Shown here in pieces: positions 29,527-37,581 of a stretch of 49,664 bases of DNA. The stretch is from the NCBI RefSeq assembly GCF_900129375.1, contig NZ_FQVN01000023.1, forward strand, positions 1 to 49,664. The letters run 5' to 3'. This DNA comes from Streptoalloteichus hindustanus. GTDB lineage: Bacteria; Actinomycetota; Actinomycetes; Mycobacteriales; Pseudonocardiaceae. Both the position numbers and the translations under genes were made by a program. A model generated the notes under the pieces. The model worked only from the letters and a program-made list of their open reading frames with translations. It was not told where the DNA came from and made no database searches. Numbering within the stretch: position 1 is the first letter of the stretch; each line of letters opens with the position of its first letter.

Positions 29527-29547
29527 GCTCCGTCCCGGCCCGGGTGA

Positions 29548-31185
29548 TCAGGACGGCTCGGCCGGCCGACGGGCCGGGTACCAGACGACCACCAGCACGG
29601 TCGCGACCGCGACGAGCGCCGCGACGAGCCGCAGCGCGAACCCCGCCGCGTCCGAGAAGGCCACCCGCACCGCGTGGTCCACGGCGGCCGCTTCCGGCCC
29701 GCCCCGCTCGTGGACGAGCGCCAGCGCCGAGCCGACCGCCCTGCGCGCGGCCTCGCCCGCCTCGCCCGGCAACTCGCGCAGCGACGCGGGAAGCGCCGGC
29801 CCGAACGCCCCGTTGAGGAGGGTTCCGAACAACGCGAAGCCCAGCGCGCCGCCGAACTCCCGGCTGAAGCTGTTGATCCCCGAGCCCACGCCCGCCCGGC
29901 TGGCCGGCAGCGCGGACAGGATCGCCGTGGAGAGCAACGGGTTCGACAGGCCGCTTCCGGCGCCGACCAGGAGCACGCAGAGCGCGTAGAGCGGGTACGG
30001 CGTGTCCGGCCCGCACAGCGAGTAGAGGGCGAGCCCGGCGGCCACGCCCAGGAGGCCGCCGACCACCACCGCCCTGGCGCCGATCCGCTCGGCGAGGCCG
30101 GCGGCCCGTCGCGAGGCGACGAACATCATCACCGCCATCGGCAACGTGCCGAACCCGGCGAGCACCGCGGGATAACCCTTGACGCTCATCAGGTACTGGC
30201 CGTTGAGGGCGAAGACCGAGTACATCGCGACGAACGAGACCACGATGCCGAGCGCCCCGGAGCGCAGTCCCGGTCGCAGGAACGCGCGCGGGTCGATCAG
30301 CGGGTGTTCCCTCCGCAGCTCGACGAGCACGAACACCGTCAGCAGGACCGCCGCGGCGCCGAACGCGAGGAGCACGACCGGCGCCAGCCACCCGTCCCGC
30401 TGGCCCTCGATGATCCCGAACAGCAGCGCGAGCACACCGCCGACGAGGACCAGCACGCCGACCGGGTCGAGCGGTCGCTCGTGCCGGGGCACGCGGGGCG
30501 CGGTCGCCGCCACGAGCGCCATCCCCACGACGGCCAGCGGCGCGGCGGCGGCGAACAGCATCTGCCAGTCGAAGTACTGCAGGACCAGTCCGCCGAGGAC
30601 GTTGCCGGCCACACCGCCGACGCTGCTCATCGCGGTCCACGTCGCGATCGCCCGTCCGCGCTGGTCGGCGGGGAACACCTGCGTCAGCAGCGGAAGGCTG
30701 CTCGGCAGCACCAGGGCGGCGCCGGCGCCGGTGACCGCGCGGGCGACCAGCAGGAGCGGCACGGTGGGTGCGAGCGCCGACCCCACCGAGCCGACCGTGA
30801 GGACCGCGAGCCCGGTGAGCATCGCGCCCTTGCGGCCGAAGCGGTCGCCGACCGAGCCGGCCGGGATCAGCAGACACCCGAACACCACCAGGTAGGTGTC
30901 GACGATCCAGAGCACCTGCGTGGCGGACGGGTGCAGGGCGCTGGTCGACAGCCGGCCGACCGCGAGGTTCACCGCCGCCCCGAGGCCGAACACCATGGCC
31001 ACGCACAGGCCGACCGCGAAGGTGAAGAGCCCGCGACGCCCGCCCCCGGCTTCGGCGCCCGGTGCGTCCCCGCCCACCGGCTCCGCGCCCCGTTCCCCGG
31101 TCCGCGGCTCCCGGGTCCGCGGCTCCCGGGTCCGCGGCTCCCGGATCTGGGGCGCGCGGGTCTGGGGCTCCTGAGCTCGGGTCAC
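29548..31185 (-). CDS. MFS drug:H+ antiporter-2 (DHA2, 14-TM) exporter
   Basis: 545 residues with about 14 hydrophobic segments. Signatures: GSVGDRFGRKGAMLTG in the TM2-TM3 loop, LLLVARAVTGAGAALVLPSSLPLL (motif C region), and RGRAIATWTAMSSVGGVAGNVLGGLV. GTG 31185 overlaps the upstream methyltransferase stop as GTGA. The first 45 residues are a hydrophilic extension containing REPRT repeats, absent from ordinary members. Such exporters expel cationic drugs or self-made metabolites. Its coupling to a methyltransferase and, 149 nt on, to DUF692/DUF2063 genes hints at export of a modified product. Substrate unknown. Confidence 0.9.
   Translation of the reverse strand: MTRAQEPQTRAPQIREPRTREPRTREPRTGERGAEPVGGDAPGAEAGGGRRGLFTFAVGLCVAMVFGLGAAVNLAVGRLSTSALHPSATQVLWIVDTYLVVFGCLLIPAGSVGDRFGRKGAMLTGLAVLTVGSVGSALAPTVPLLLVARAVTGAGAALVLPSSLPLLTQVFPADQRGRAIATWTAMSSVGGVAGNVLGGLVLQYFDWQMLFAAAAPLAVVGMALVAATAPRVPRHERPLDPVGVLVLVGGVLALLFGIIEGQRDGWLAPVVLLAFGAAAVLLTVFVLVELRREHPLIDPRAFLRPGLRSGALGIVVSFVAMYSVFALNGQYLMSVKGYPAVLAGFGTLPMAVMMFVASRRAAGLAERIGARAVVVGGLLGVAAGLALYSLCGPDTPYPLYALCVLLVGAGSGLSNPLLSTAILSALPASRAGVGSGINSFSREFGGALGFALFGTLLNGAFGPALPASLRELPGEAGEAARRAVGSALALVHERGGPEAAAVDHAVRVAFSDAAGFALRLVAALVAVATVLVVVWYPARRPAEPS
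31101..31145 (-). repeat. Three tandem 15-bp repeats at the 5' end of the MFS gene
   Basis: TCCGCGGCTCCCGGG (plus-strand sense) is repeated three times, the last copy with one change. It encodes repeated REPRT pentapeptides in the cytoplasmic N-terminal extension. Confidence 0.85.
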
Positions 31186-31871
31186 GACGCCCCCAGGTAA
31201 CTCGACAGCTCCAGGCCCTGCCCGTCGGCGATCGCCACGGACACGTACCCGTTGGCCGGATCGCGCACGTGGTCCAGGTACCTCCGCGCGCCGGCGGCGA
31301 ACTTCACCGTGTCGTCGGCGTGCACGAGCGCTCCCGGCCGCAGCTTCGGCTCGACCGCCCGGAGCACGTCGAGGTAGAACTCCGTCCAGCCGTCCAGGTA
31401 CAGGAAGTCCACCGGGCCGGGCACGGCGGCCAGGGTCCGGCTCGCCTCGCCCACCAGCACGCCGACGTGGTCGGCGACGCCGGCGCGCTGGATGTTGCGC
31501 CACGCCGCGTCGGCCTTCCCCTCGTGCAGCTCGGTGGTGATCACCCGGCCGGCCCCGTTGTCCCGCAGGGCGGCCGCGATGTGGATCGTCGAGAAGCCGT
31601 ACGAGGTGCCGAACTCCACGACCGTGGTCGGCCGCATCGCCCGCACGGTGGCGTAGAGCATGCGACCGATGGCCGCCGGCGCGGCGTAGTAGCCGCTGGC
31701 GCAGGCGTCGGCCAGCTCCTCCGGCGTCCACGGCGTGGTCCGGGCCCGCACCACCTCCAACAACTTCGGCTGCTCCACCGCGTCCACGCGGTCCTGCTCG
31801 GCCGCGATCTCGTCAAGCACGGCGCGCACACGGGGATCGGAAAGTCCCAACATCTTCTTCCTCTCACGCAT
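31182..31871 (-). CDS. Class I SAM-dependent O-methyltransferase (CmcI/catechol OMT-like)
   Basis: 229 residues from ATG 31871, preceded by GGTGGGTGG. A TTG start at 31925, directly after the stop of the upstream gene, is possible but less likely. SAM motif I is VVEFGTSYGFSTIHIAAAL, motif II an acidic TTELHEGK, and DFLYLDGWTEFYLDVL plus GALVHADD resemble the metal-linked Asp residues of the catechol O-methyltransferase group. It lies between the YczE-like membrane protein gene and the MFS gene, overlapping the latter by 4 nt. Substrate unknown; a small phenolic or a modified peptide are possible. Confidence 0.85.
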   Translation of the reverse strand: MRERKKMLGLSDPRVRAVLDEIAAEQDRVDAVEQPKLLEVVRARTTPWTPEELADACASGYYAAPAAIGRMLYATVRAMRPTTVVEFGTSYGFSTIHIAAALRDNGAGRVITTELHEGKADAAWRNIQRAGVADHVGVLVGEASRTLAAVPGPVDFLYLDGWTEFYLDVLRAVEPKLRPGALVHADDTVKFAAGARRYLDHVRDPANGYVSVAIADGQGLELSSYLGAS

Positions 31872-31925
31872 CGCACCACCCACCGTAGAAATGGGCGGAG
31901 AAGAAATCCATTGCCCGTTCGTCAA

Positions 31926-32591
31926 CTAATGGTTGCGCCCGGCGCAATCCACGCCGGAGCGGTCGACCATCCCGGCGCGGACCTGAATTCGGACCAACGG
32001 CTGGATCAGCAGGTCCACACCCGCCAGGAAGCACACGGTGCCAATGCCGATCGGTCCGCCGAGCGCCCAGCCGGCGAGCAGCAGCAGGGTCTCCAGCGCG
32101 CCCTTGGCCGCCCAGAACGGCCACCGCCGGCGCGCGGCGACCTCCAGGGCCAGCAGGTCCATCGCCCGGACGCCGAAGCCGCTCATGATGATCAGCGCCG
32201 AGCCCTCGGCGCACAGCGCGACCCCGAGCGCCAACGCCGGCCACGCGCCCAGCCCCCGGGCCGGATCAGCCCAGATCAGCAGGTCGATGAGGCTGCCGCA
32301 GGCGAAGAAGGTGAGCAGTGGGGACAGCGCGGGCCGACGGCGGGTCCACAGCGCGACGACCGCGAGGCAGACCACCGCGACCCCGGCCTGCACGACGCCG
32401 ACCGTCAGCGGCACGTGCCGCAGCAGGCCCAGGGTGAACACGTCGAGCGGGTCGGTGCCGAGCCGGGAGTGGACGAACAAATAGGCGCCAACGGCGAAGA
32501 CCACGCACCCGCCGAGGTAGGTGAACGACCTCGTCAACCGGGCGCGGACGTCGGACTGCGGGCGGACGGGCGAAACCGCGGCGTCGACCAC
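31926..32591 (-). CDS. YczE/YyaS-type integral membrane protein
   Basis: 221 residues, five or six hydrophobic segments. SFTYLGGCVVFAVGAYLFVHSRLGTDPLDVFTLGL is the family-typical first segment and loop with the G-x-DP motif. GTG 32591 has GGAGG 4 nt upstream. In Bacillus, YczE is needed for surfactin production by an unknown mechanism; other members lie next to GntR or LysR regulators. It is the first gene of the run leading to the methyltransferase, MFS and DUF692 genes. An inverted repeat stands 12-37 nt before its start and the LysR gene just upstream is the likely regulator. Confidence 0.8.
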   Translation of the reverse strand: MVDAAVSPVRPQSDVRARLTRSFTYLGGCVVFAVGAYLFVHSRLGTDPLDVFTLGLLRHVPLTVGVVQAGVAVVCLAVVALWTRRRPALSPLLTFFACGSLIDLLIWADPARGLGAWPALALGVALCAEGSALIIMSGFGVRAMDLLALEVAARRRWPFWAAKGALETLLLLAGWALGGPIGIGTVCFLAGVDLLIQPLVRIQVRAGMVDRSGVDCAGRNH

Positions 32592-32602
32592 GGGTCCTCC
32601 AG

Positions 32603-32628
32603 GAATTCGGAATCAGGAAACCGAATTC
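32603..32628. promoter_or_regulatory. Inverted repeat GAATTCGG-N10-CCGAATTC (probable operator)
   Basis: Perfect 8-bp arms, 12 nt before the YczE-like start and 86 nt after the LysR gene stop. AT-rich for this genome. Size and the embedded T-N11-A patterns fit a LysR-type site. Next to it (32693-32724) the phrase TCAACCGTCC is repeated, degenerating into the LysR stop region. Confidence 0.55.
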
Positions 32629-32713
32629 GACGTTAGGCGGAGTTCCCCGTCCGAACCAGTTCCTTTTCCGCAATGATTCCTTGCGCCCGCCTCAACCGTC
32701 CGTCAACCGTCCC

Positions 32714-33622
32714 TCAACCCTCGGCCCCGGCCTCCCGGCACACCGCGACAACCTGTTCCCGCAACCACCGGTGCGCCGGGTCTGCGTCCATCCGGGGATG
32801 CCACGACTGACCGATCACGAGCGGAGTCGACGCGACCGGCAGCGGCCGCACGGCGAAGCGCTCCGGGGCGAGGCTCCACGTCGCGATCCGCGCGAGCATC
32901 GTGGCCACCAGGTCCGACTCCGCGACGACGGCCAGCGCCGTGGAGAAGGCGGGCACCACCAGCGACACCGTCCTGGACAACCCGAGCTCGTGCAGCGCGT
33001 CGTCCAGCGGGCCGCGCGCCCGCCCCCGACGGGAGACGCTGACGTGCGGGAACTCGACCAGCCGCTGTGCGGTCACCGGCCCGTCGGCGAGCGGGTGGTC
33101 CGCGCGCACCACGACGGCGAACTCGTCGACGTACAACTTCTCGCTGCACACCTCCGGGCCCAGCGGCTCCAACAGGCCGACGTCCAGGTCGATCCGCCCG
33201 TCCCGCAGCGCGGCCACGTCCTCCTCGCCCTCGGCCGCGAACCCCAGGGTGACCAGGGGCGCCTGGTCGCGGACGCGCCGGGCCAGCGGCAGGGCGAGCG
33301 CGTTCGCCATCGCGTCGTTGGAGCGGATCACGAAGGTGCGCCGCACCGTCTCCATGCCGGCCTCGCCGGCGGGGCGCAGGACCGCCCGCGCCTCCTGGAG
33401 CGCGGACCGCACCTGCTGGCGGATGGCGAGGGCGCGGGGCGTCGGCACCAACCGCCGGCCGGCCCGCACGAGGATCGGATCGCCCAGCGCCGCCCTGATC
33501 CTGGCCAGGGTCCGGCTCATCGCCGGCGCGCTGAGGTGCAACCGCTCGGCCGCGCCGGTGACGCTCTCCTCCTCCAGCAGCGCGTCCAGGGCCACCAGCA
33601 GGTTCAGATCCACGGATTGCAC
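32714..33622 (-). CDS. LysR-type transcriptional regulator
   Basis: 302 residues from GTG 33622; no ribosome site precedes it, so leaderless translation is possible. Winged HTH at residues 4-62 (VDLNLLVALDALLEEESVTGAAERLHLSAPAMSRTLARIRAALGDPILVR), NodD-like subgroup with the LVR-GRRLVPTPRA continuation. Effector domain about 90-295 (FVIRSNDAMANAL, DLDVGLLEPLG, PHVSVSRRGR). Transcribed toward the YczE-like gene on the same strand, 122 nt away, where a dyad lies. The inducer is unknown. Confidence 0.92.
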   Translation of the reverse strand: MQSVDLNLLVALDALLEEESVTGAAERLHLSAPAMSRTLARIRAALGDPILVRAGRRLVPTPRALAIRQQVRSALQEARAVLRPAGEAGMETVRRTFVIRSNDAMANALALPLARRVRDQAPLVTLGFAAEGEEDVAALRDGRIDLDVGLLEPLGPEVCSEKLYVDEFAVVVRADHPLADGPVTAQRLVEFPHVSVSRRGRARGPLDDALHELGLSRTVSLVVPAFSTALAVVAESDLVATMLARIATWSLAPERFAVRPLPVASTPLVIGQSWHPRMDADPAHRWLREQVVAVCREAGAEG

Positions 33623-33739
33623 GAACCGCAATCGTAGTCGCCAGTGGTTTCGTCGCGGGAAAGAACAGATGTCGGGCAGGACGGACAGGAACACCCGCTT
33701 CGCCGTTGACCCCGGATCTCCCGGTCGGCGAGCATGGGC

Positions 33740-33860
33740 GGGCTGGACAACTGAACACGCGCCGCACGGGGGAAGACCGGTCGAAGTCCGGCGCTGACCC
33801 GCAACGGTGGGTCGCGCGCCCGGGAGGCGCGCGGCGAGCCCGACCACCCGTGGCGGCGCG
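33740..33860 (+). promoter_or_regulatory. Cobalamin riboswitch
   Basis: The conserved core is readable: GGGGGAAGACCGGT at 33769-33781 region, CGAAGTCCGG, GCTGACCCGCAACGGT (33793-33808), a variable GC hairpin (GCGCGCCCGGGAGGCGCGC), and the B12-box-like CGAGCCCGACCACCCGTG (33835-33852). This matches actinobacterial AdoCbl riboswitches (RF00174). Ends are approximate. It sits 220 nt upstream of the first gene of the ECF operon and would turn the operon off when cobalamin is plentiful. Confidence 0.85.
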
Positions 33861-33941
33861 AACGGCTCCAACCACCGTCGAGGTCTGCGGGACGGAGCCT
33901 GGTGGGCGCCGTGCCCTCCTCCCGCCACGCGCACCGCCGGG

Positions 33942-33979
33942 GCCAGCGTTCCCTGGCAGCGTTTCCCGGGCGTTGCCAG
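33942..33979 (+). promoter_or_regulatory. Mutually exclusive hairpins in the riboswitch expression platform
   Basis: GCCAG (33942-33946), CTGGC (33953-33957) and GCCAG (33975-33979) can pair 1:2 or 2:3. The second option extends to CTGGCAGCG with CGTTGCCAG (8 of 9 pairs). This is the arrangement expected of a switch between alternative folds. The rest of 33861-34080 has no gene; the GAGGAGAA ribosome site is at 34069-34076. Confidence 0.4.
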
Positions 33980-34080
33980 GAGAGCGGGAAGGCGGGCGCG
34001 ACGCGTCGGCGGGCCGGTGGCGGCCGTGGACGCGGCTCGTCGGGCGGTCCGGGCGTGGACAGCGCACCGAGGAGAACGTC

Positions 34081-35448
34081 ATGGCCCCATCACGCCATCG
34101 CGGCCGCCGTGCCGCGTCCTTACTCGTCGTGCTCCTGGCCGCACTGGCGCTGGCGCTCCCGTCCACCCAGGGCGTCGCGCTGGCCGGGAGCACCCTCGAC
34201 CCCGCGGCGGCAGCGGCGGGCTGGGCCGGCCGCCAGCTGAAGGACGGCGAGCGGGTGGAGAGCCCGGCCGGAGCGGACTACGGCCTCACCGCCGACGTCG
34301 TGCTCGGCCTCGCCGCCACCGGCGTCGGCCGCGACGCGGCCGACAGGGCCACGACCTGGTTGTCCCGCAACGTCGACGCCTACTTCCGGGGCGGGAGCGG
34401 CAAGGACATCAACACCGGCGGTCTCGCCAAGCTGGCGCTCCTCGCCCAGGTCCAGCACCGCGACCCGAACGACTTCGGCGGCCAGGACCTCCTGTTGGCG
34501 CTGCACGAGCAGATGCGGGACGACGGCCAGTTCTTCCAGCTCCTCTACGGCAAGCCCGCCGCCACCACGTTCACCCAGTCCCTCGCCCTGCTGGCGCTGT
34601 ACCGCCAGGGCCGCGACGCGGTGCCCGCCAAGGCGGTCGACTTCCTCGTCCGCACCCGGTGCGCCGACGGCGGGTTCCCGGTCTTCTACTGGACCGAGCA
34701 GAGCGAGTGCCGCAGCGACACCGACGGGACGGGCATCGTCGTCCAGGCCCTGCTCGCGGTCGGCCGGGCCGACGCCGCTGCCCCGGCCCTGGACTGGTTG
34801 CAGGGCCGGCAGAACGCCGAAGGCGGCTTCGGCGGCGCCGGGCCGACCGCGCAGGCCAACTCCAACTCGACGGCGTTGGCGGTGCAGGCGCTGCGCGCGG
34901 GTGGTCGCGCCGAGGCCGCCGACCGGGGGCTCGCCTGGCTGCTGGGTCGCCAGGTCGGCTGCTCCGGGCCGGCGGTCGACCGGGGCGCGGTGGGCCACCA
35001 ACACCCCGTCGTGACGGGGTCGACGCTGCGCAGCACCGCTCAGGTCATCCCGGCGCTGGCCGGCAAGTCCCTCGCCGAGATCGACGGCGCGACCGGACGG
35101 CCGGACCTGCCCACCCTGATCTGCCCGCCCACGTCCAGCACCACCCCGTCGCCCACCTCCCCGACCGCGCCCCCGACGACCACGGCGGGCAACACGCCGA
35201 CGAGCAGCACGGCGCCGACCACCGCGGTGCCGGCTCCTGTCGCACCACCTGTCACGAAAATCCCCGCGGCACAGGGAAATCTCGGCGGCGGCCACAAGCC
35301 TCGCCCGCGGGCGGCGCGGACCAGTACCGAGTCCCTCGCCCGGACCGGAGCCGACGTCGGGGACCTCGTCGTGCTCGGCACTGTCCTGGTGTTCGCCGGA
35401 CTCACCCTGGTGGTGCTCGCCAGGACGCGGCGGAGGGCCGCCCGGTGA
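34081..35448 (+). CDS. Wall-anchored alpha/alpha-barrel protein (prenyltransferase/squalene-cyclase-repeat fold; intrinsic-factor alpha-domain-like)
   Basis: 455 residues. Signal peptide 1-36 (RRAASLLVVLLAALALALPSTQGVALAG). Residues 40-335 hold repeated helix-pair units with QW-like phrases: DGGFPVFYW, NAEGGFGG, NSNSTALAVQALRAGGR, STAQVIPALAG. These form the alpha6/alpha6 toroid of terpene cyclases and of the N-terminal domain of intrinsic factor/transcobalamin. No DxDD or DDxxD cyclase motif is seen, so it is a binder rather than an enzyme. A Thr/Pro-rich stalk (about 355-410) leads to a sorting signal LARTG (419-423), a hydrophobic segment and RTRRR, the LAxTG type used by sortase E. Downstream of a B12 riboswitch and overlapping the next gene by GTGA: probable extracellular cobalamin capture. 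Confidence 0.85.
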   Translation: MAPSRHRGRRAASLLVVLLAALALALPSTQGVALAGSTLDPAAAAAGWAGRQLKDGERVESPAGADYGLTADVVLGLAATGVGRDAADRATTWLSRNVDAYFRGGSGKDINTGGLAKLALLAQVQHRDPNDFGGQDLLLALHEQMRDDGQFFQLLYGKPAATTFTQSLALLALYRQGRDAVPAKAVDFLVRTRCADGGFPVFYWTEQSECRSDTDGTGIVVQALLAVGRADAAAPALDWLQGRQNAEGGFGGAGPTAQANSNSTALAVQALRAGGRAEAADRGLAWLLGRQVGCSGPAVDRGAVGHQHPVVTGSTLRSTAQVIPALAGKSLAEIDGATGRPDLPTLICPPTSSTTPSPTSPTAPPTTTAGNTPTSSTAPTTAVPAPVAPPVTKIPAAQGNLGGGHKPRPRAARTSTESLARTGADVGDLVVLGTVLVFAGLTLVVLARTRRRAAR

Positions 35449-36353
35449 TCTGCTCACCGCGCGCTTTCCCCACCGTCACCGCACTTCTGGCGTCCGCGCT
35501 GCTCTTACCAGCGCTGACGCGGATTCCGCAGGCGGAGGCGGCGGAAGGCTGTGGCGGAGTTCTGGTCGTCGTCGAAACACGTGCCGTGCCGGACAACCCG
35601 GGGTACGGCACCAGAACCGGTTGCGCGAACGACCCCCGGGACGGATTCGACGCCCTGCGCCAGGCAGGTTTCGACGTCACGCTGGGCACCGGCGCCTACG
35701 CGGGCGGTTTCGCCTGCGCGATCGACCGCTCGCCCCGCGCGGGCTGCGGCGTCGTCGACCGGGACACCTACTGGTCCTACTGGTACATGCTCCCGGACAC
35801 GGACACCTGGGTGTACAGCAACAGCGGCGCGAGTTACCGCACGCCGCCGAAAGGCAGCATCGAGGCCTGGGTGTGGCAGGACGAGGGAGACAACGAGCCA
35901 CCACAGCCCAGGAGCGCGGTGAAACCTCCCGCTCCCCCGCCCCACCAGGGCGGCACGCCGGTCAACCCTCCGCCCGGCGGTGGCCCACCGGACCGGAACC
36001 CCGGCGGCGACGGGCCGAATCCCGCCCCGCGCCATCCCGACGGGCAGCACCCGAACGATCCCGCGCCGCAGAACGAGGAGCGACCACCCCAGGAGCCGAG
36101 CGGGACCCCAACGGAAACGCCGTCCCCATCCTCCTCTGCGCCAGCCTCCGCCACCTCGACCCCAACAGGAACACCCACCACGTCGGCGGGCCCGGGGAGC
36201 GGCGCTCCGAAACCCCCATCTCCCGACCACACCACCCATATGTCCAAAGAGGACACTTCGCGCGGCTTCCCGTGGCCGTTGGCCATCGGGATCGTCGCGG
36301 CGCTCGTCCTGGCCGGCGGCGTCTCCTGGCAGATCCGCAGGAGACGTTCTTGA
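35445..36353 (+). CDS. Membrane-anchored DUF4430 (transcobalamin beta-domain-like) protein
   Basis: 302 residues from GTG 35445 (GTGA overlap). Signal peptide 1-32 (TVTALLASALLLPALTRIPQAEA). Residues 38-150 are a DUF4430-type beta domain: GCANDPRDGFDALRQAGFDV, four Cys that could form two disulfides, and TYWSYWYMLPDTDTWVYSNSGASYRTPPKGSIEAWVW, whose WxxW-rich strand resembles the C-terminal cobalamin-contacting domain of intrinsic factor. A long Pro/Asn/Ser-rich stalk (about 155-270) and a C-terminal TM helix with RRRRS (277-302) follow; no sortase motif. It would hold the second half of a B12-binding pair at the cell surface. Confidence 0.82.
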   Translation: MICSPRAFPTVTALLASALLLPALTRIPQAEAAEGCGGVLVVVETRAVPDNPGYGTRTGCANDPRDGFDALRQAGFDVTLGTGAYAGGFACAIDRSPRAGCGVVDRDTYWSYWYMLPDTDTWVYSNSGASYRTPPKGSIEAWVWQDEGDNEPPQPRSAVKPPAPPPHQGGTPVNPPPGGGPPDRNPGGDGPNPAPRHPDGQHPNDPAPQNEERPPQEPSGTPTETPSPSSSAPASATSTPTGTPTTSAGPGSGAPKPPSPDHTTHMSKEDTSRGFPWPLAIGIVAALVLAGGVSWQIRRRRS

Positions 36354-36400
36354 CCAACCCTGACCACCAGCCCCGCACTGCCATCGAGCGCAGGCTCACA

Positions 36401-36413
36401 GTCCACAGTGGAC
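36401..36413. repeat. Dispersed palindrome GTCCAC-A-GTGGAC before ecfT
   Basis: In the 97-nt gap between the DUF4430 gene and ecfT, 38 nt before the ecfT start. A relative, GTCC-AAAGA-GGAC, is at 36242-36254 within the DUF4430 gene; with the ACACTTCG that follows it, it matches the head of long repeat copy 1 at 23407. Confidence 0.55.
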
Positions 36414-36450
36414 ACCCAGGGTCGGAAGCGGTCGCGTCGGGAGTCGCGGG

Positions 36451-37581
36451 GTGAGCGGCTCGCCCCGCACGCTGCACCCCGTCGCGTGGTGGGGATGGGC
36501 GGCCGGTGTCGCGGTCGCGGCGAGCCGCACCACCAACCTCGTGCTGCTGCTCCTGCTCGCGATCGCCGCCGGCTACGTCGTCGCGGCGCGGCGGACGGAG
36601 GCCCCCTGGGCGTCCGCCTACCGCGTCTTCCTGCGGATCGCCCTCGTGATCGTGGCGATCCGGGTGGCGCTCCAGGCGTTGGTGGTCGGCTCGGGCGGGG
36701 CCACCGTGCTGGTCGTCCTGCCGCAGCTCCCCCTGCCCGCGTGGCTGACCGGCGTCCGGGTCGGTGGACCGGTGACGGCGGAGGCGGTGCTCGCGGCGTT
36801 GGGCGACGGCGGTCGGCTGGCCGCGGTCATGGTCTGCTTCGGCGCGGCGAACGCCCTGGCCAGCCCGTCCCGCCTGCTGCGCACCCTGCCGAGGGCGCTG
36901 CACGAGCTGGGGGTCGCGGTGGTCGTGGCGTTGTCGGCGGCGCCCCAGCTCGTGACCGCGGTCGGCCGGGTCCGCCGAGCCCGCCGGCTGCGCGCCCTGC
37001 CACACCGCGGGGTCCGGGGCGCGCTGACGATCATCGGCCCGGTGTTGGAGGAGGCGTTGGACCGGGCGATGACCACGGCCGCCGCCCTCGACGCCCGGGG
37101 GTACGGCCGGCGGGCCATCGTGCCCGTCGGACGCCGCAGGGCCACGGCCACCGCGCTGCTCGGCGGGCTGCTCAGCGTGGTGCTCGGGCTGTACGGACTG
37201 CTCGACGGCTCGACGACCCTCCACATCGGACCGCTCGGCGCGGTCACGACCGGCACGCTCGGCCCCGTACTGGTGTTGGCGGGCGCGGTCGGGTGCGTCG
37301 TCGGCCTGCGGATGGGTGGGCGGGCAGTGGTCCGCACGCGCTACCGACCCGACCGGTTCCTGCTCCCCGAGTGGCTCGCGCTGGCGTCCGGGACCGCCTG
37401 CGCGGGGCTCTTCGTCGCCACGGCCGCGCTCGGCGGCGTCGACTCGGGCCTCGCGCCCGACCCGTGGTCGCTGCAACCACCCGGGCTCCCGCCCCTGGCC
37501 GCGCTGGGCGTGCTCTGCGCCCTGCTCCCGGCGCACCTGACTCCACCCCCACCACCCGCCGGAACCCCGGAGGACACATGA
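36451..37581 (+). CDS. ecfT: ECF transporter transmembrane T component
   Basis: 376 residues, about eight hydrophobic segments. The CbiQ/EcfT coupling helices show the two Ala-Arg-Gly-like motifs: RRARRLRALPHRG (about 173-185) and AAALDARGYGRR (about 210-221). EcfT couples the ATPases to the substrate-binding S component. GTG 36451 has GGGAG 7 nt upstream, and the stop overlaps the ATPase gene (ATGA). It belongs to a complete ECF set behind a cobalamin riboswitch, so the substrate is very likely cobalamin or a precursor. The C-terminal third with three more hydrophobic segments is longer than in typical EcfT proteins. Confidence 0.88.
   Translation: MSGSPRTLHPVAWWGWAAGVAVAASRTTNLVLLLLLAIAAGYVVAARRTEAPWASAYRVFLRIALVIVAIRVALQALVVGSGGATVLVVLPQLPLPAWLTGVRVGGPVTAEAVLAALGDGGRLAAVMVCFGAANALASPSRLLRTLPRALHELGVAVVVALSAAPQLVTAVGRVRRARRLRALPHRGVRGALTIIGPVLEEALDRAMTTAAALDARGYGRRAIVPVGRRRATATALLGGLLSVVLGLYGLLDGSTTLHIGPLGAVTTGTLGPVLVLAGAVGCVVGLRMGGRAVVRTRYRPDRFLLPEWLALASGTACAGLFVATAALGGVDSGLAPDPWSLQPPGLPPLAALGVLCALLPAHLTPPPPPAGTPEDT

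Noticed and set aside
31872-31925. TTG start for the O-methyltransferase directly abutting the upstream stop
   Set aside because: TTG is rare, the extra 18 residues match no family, and ATG 31871 has a purine-rich upstream stretch.
33706-34080. Upstream extension of the alpha/alpha-barrel gene frame
   Set aside because: It overlaps the cobalamin riboswitch, and a GAGGAGAA ribosome site plus signal peptide start at 34081.
34081-35448. Terpene cyclase or prenyltransferase function for the barrel protein
   Set aside because: No DxDD/DDxxD catalytic motif, an export signal, a wall-sorting signal, and B12-riboswitch control argue for a binding role.
36408-37577. Apparent fusion of a long N-terminal part to the dual ATPase
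   Set aside because: That stretch is the out-of-frame shadow of ecfT; ATG 37578 with GGAGG is the natural start.
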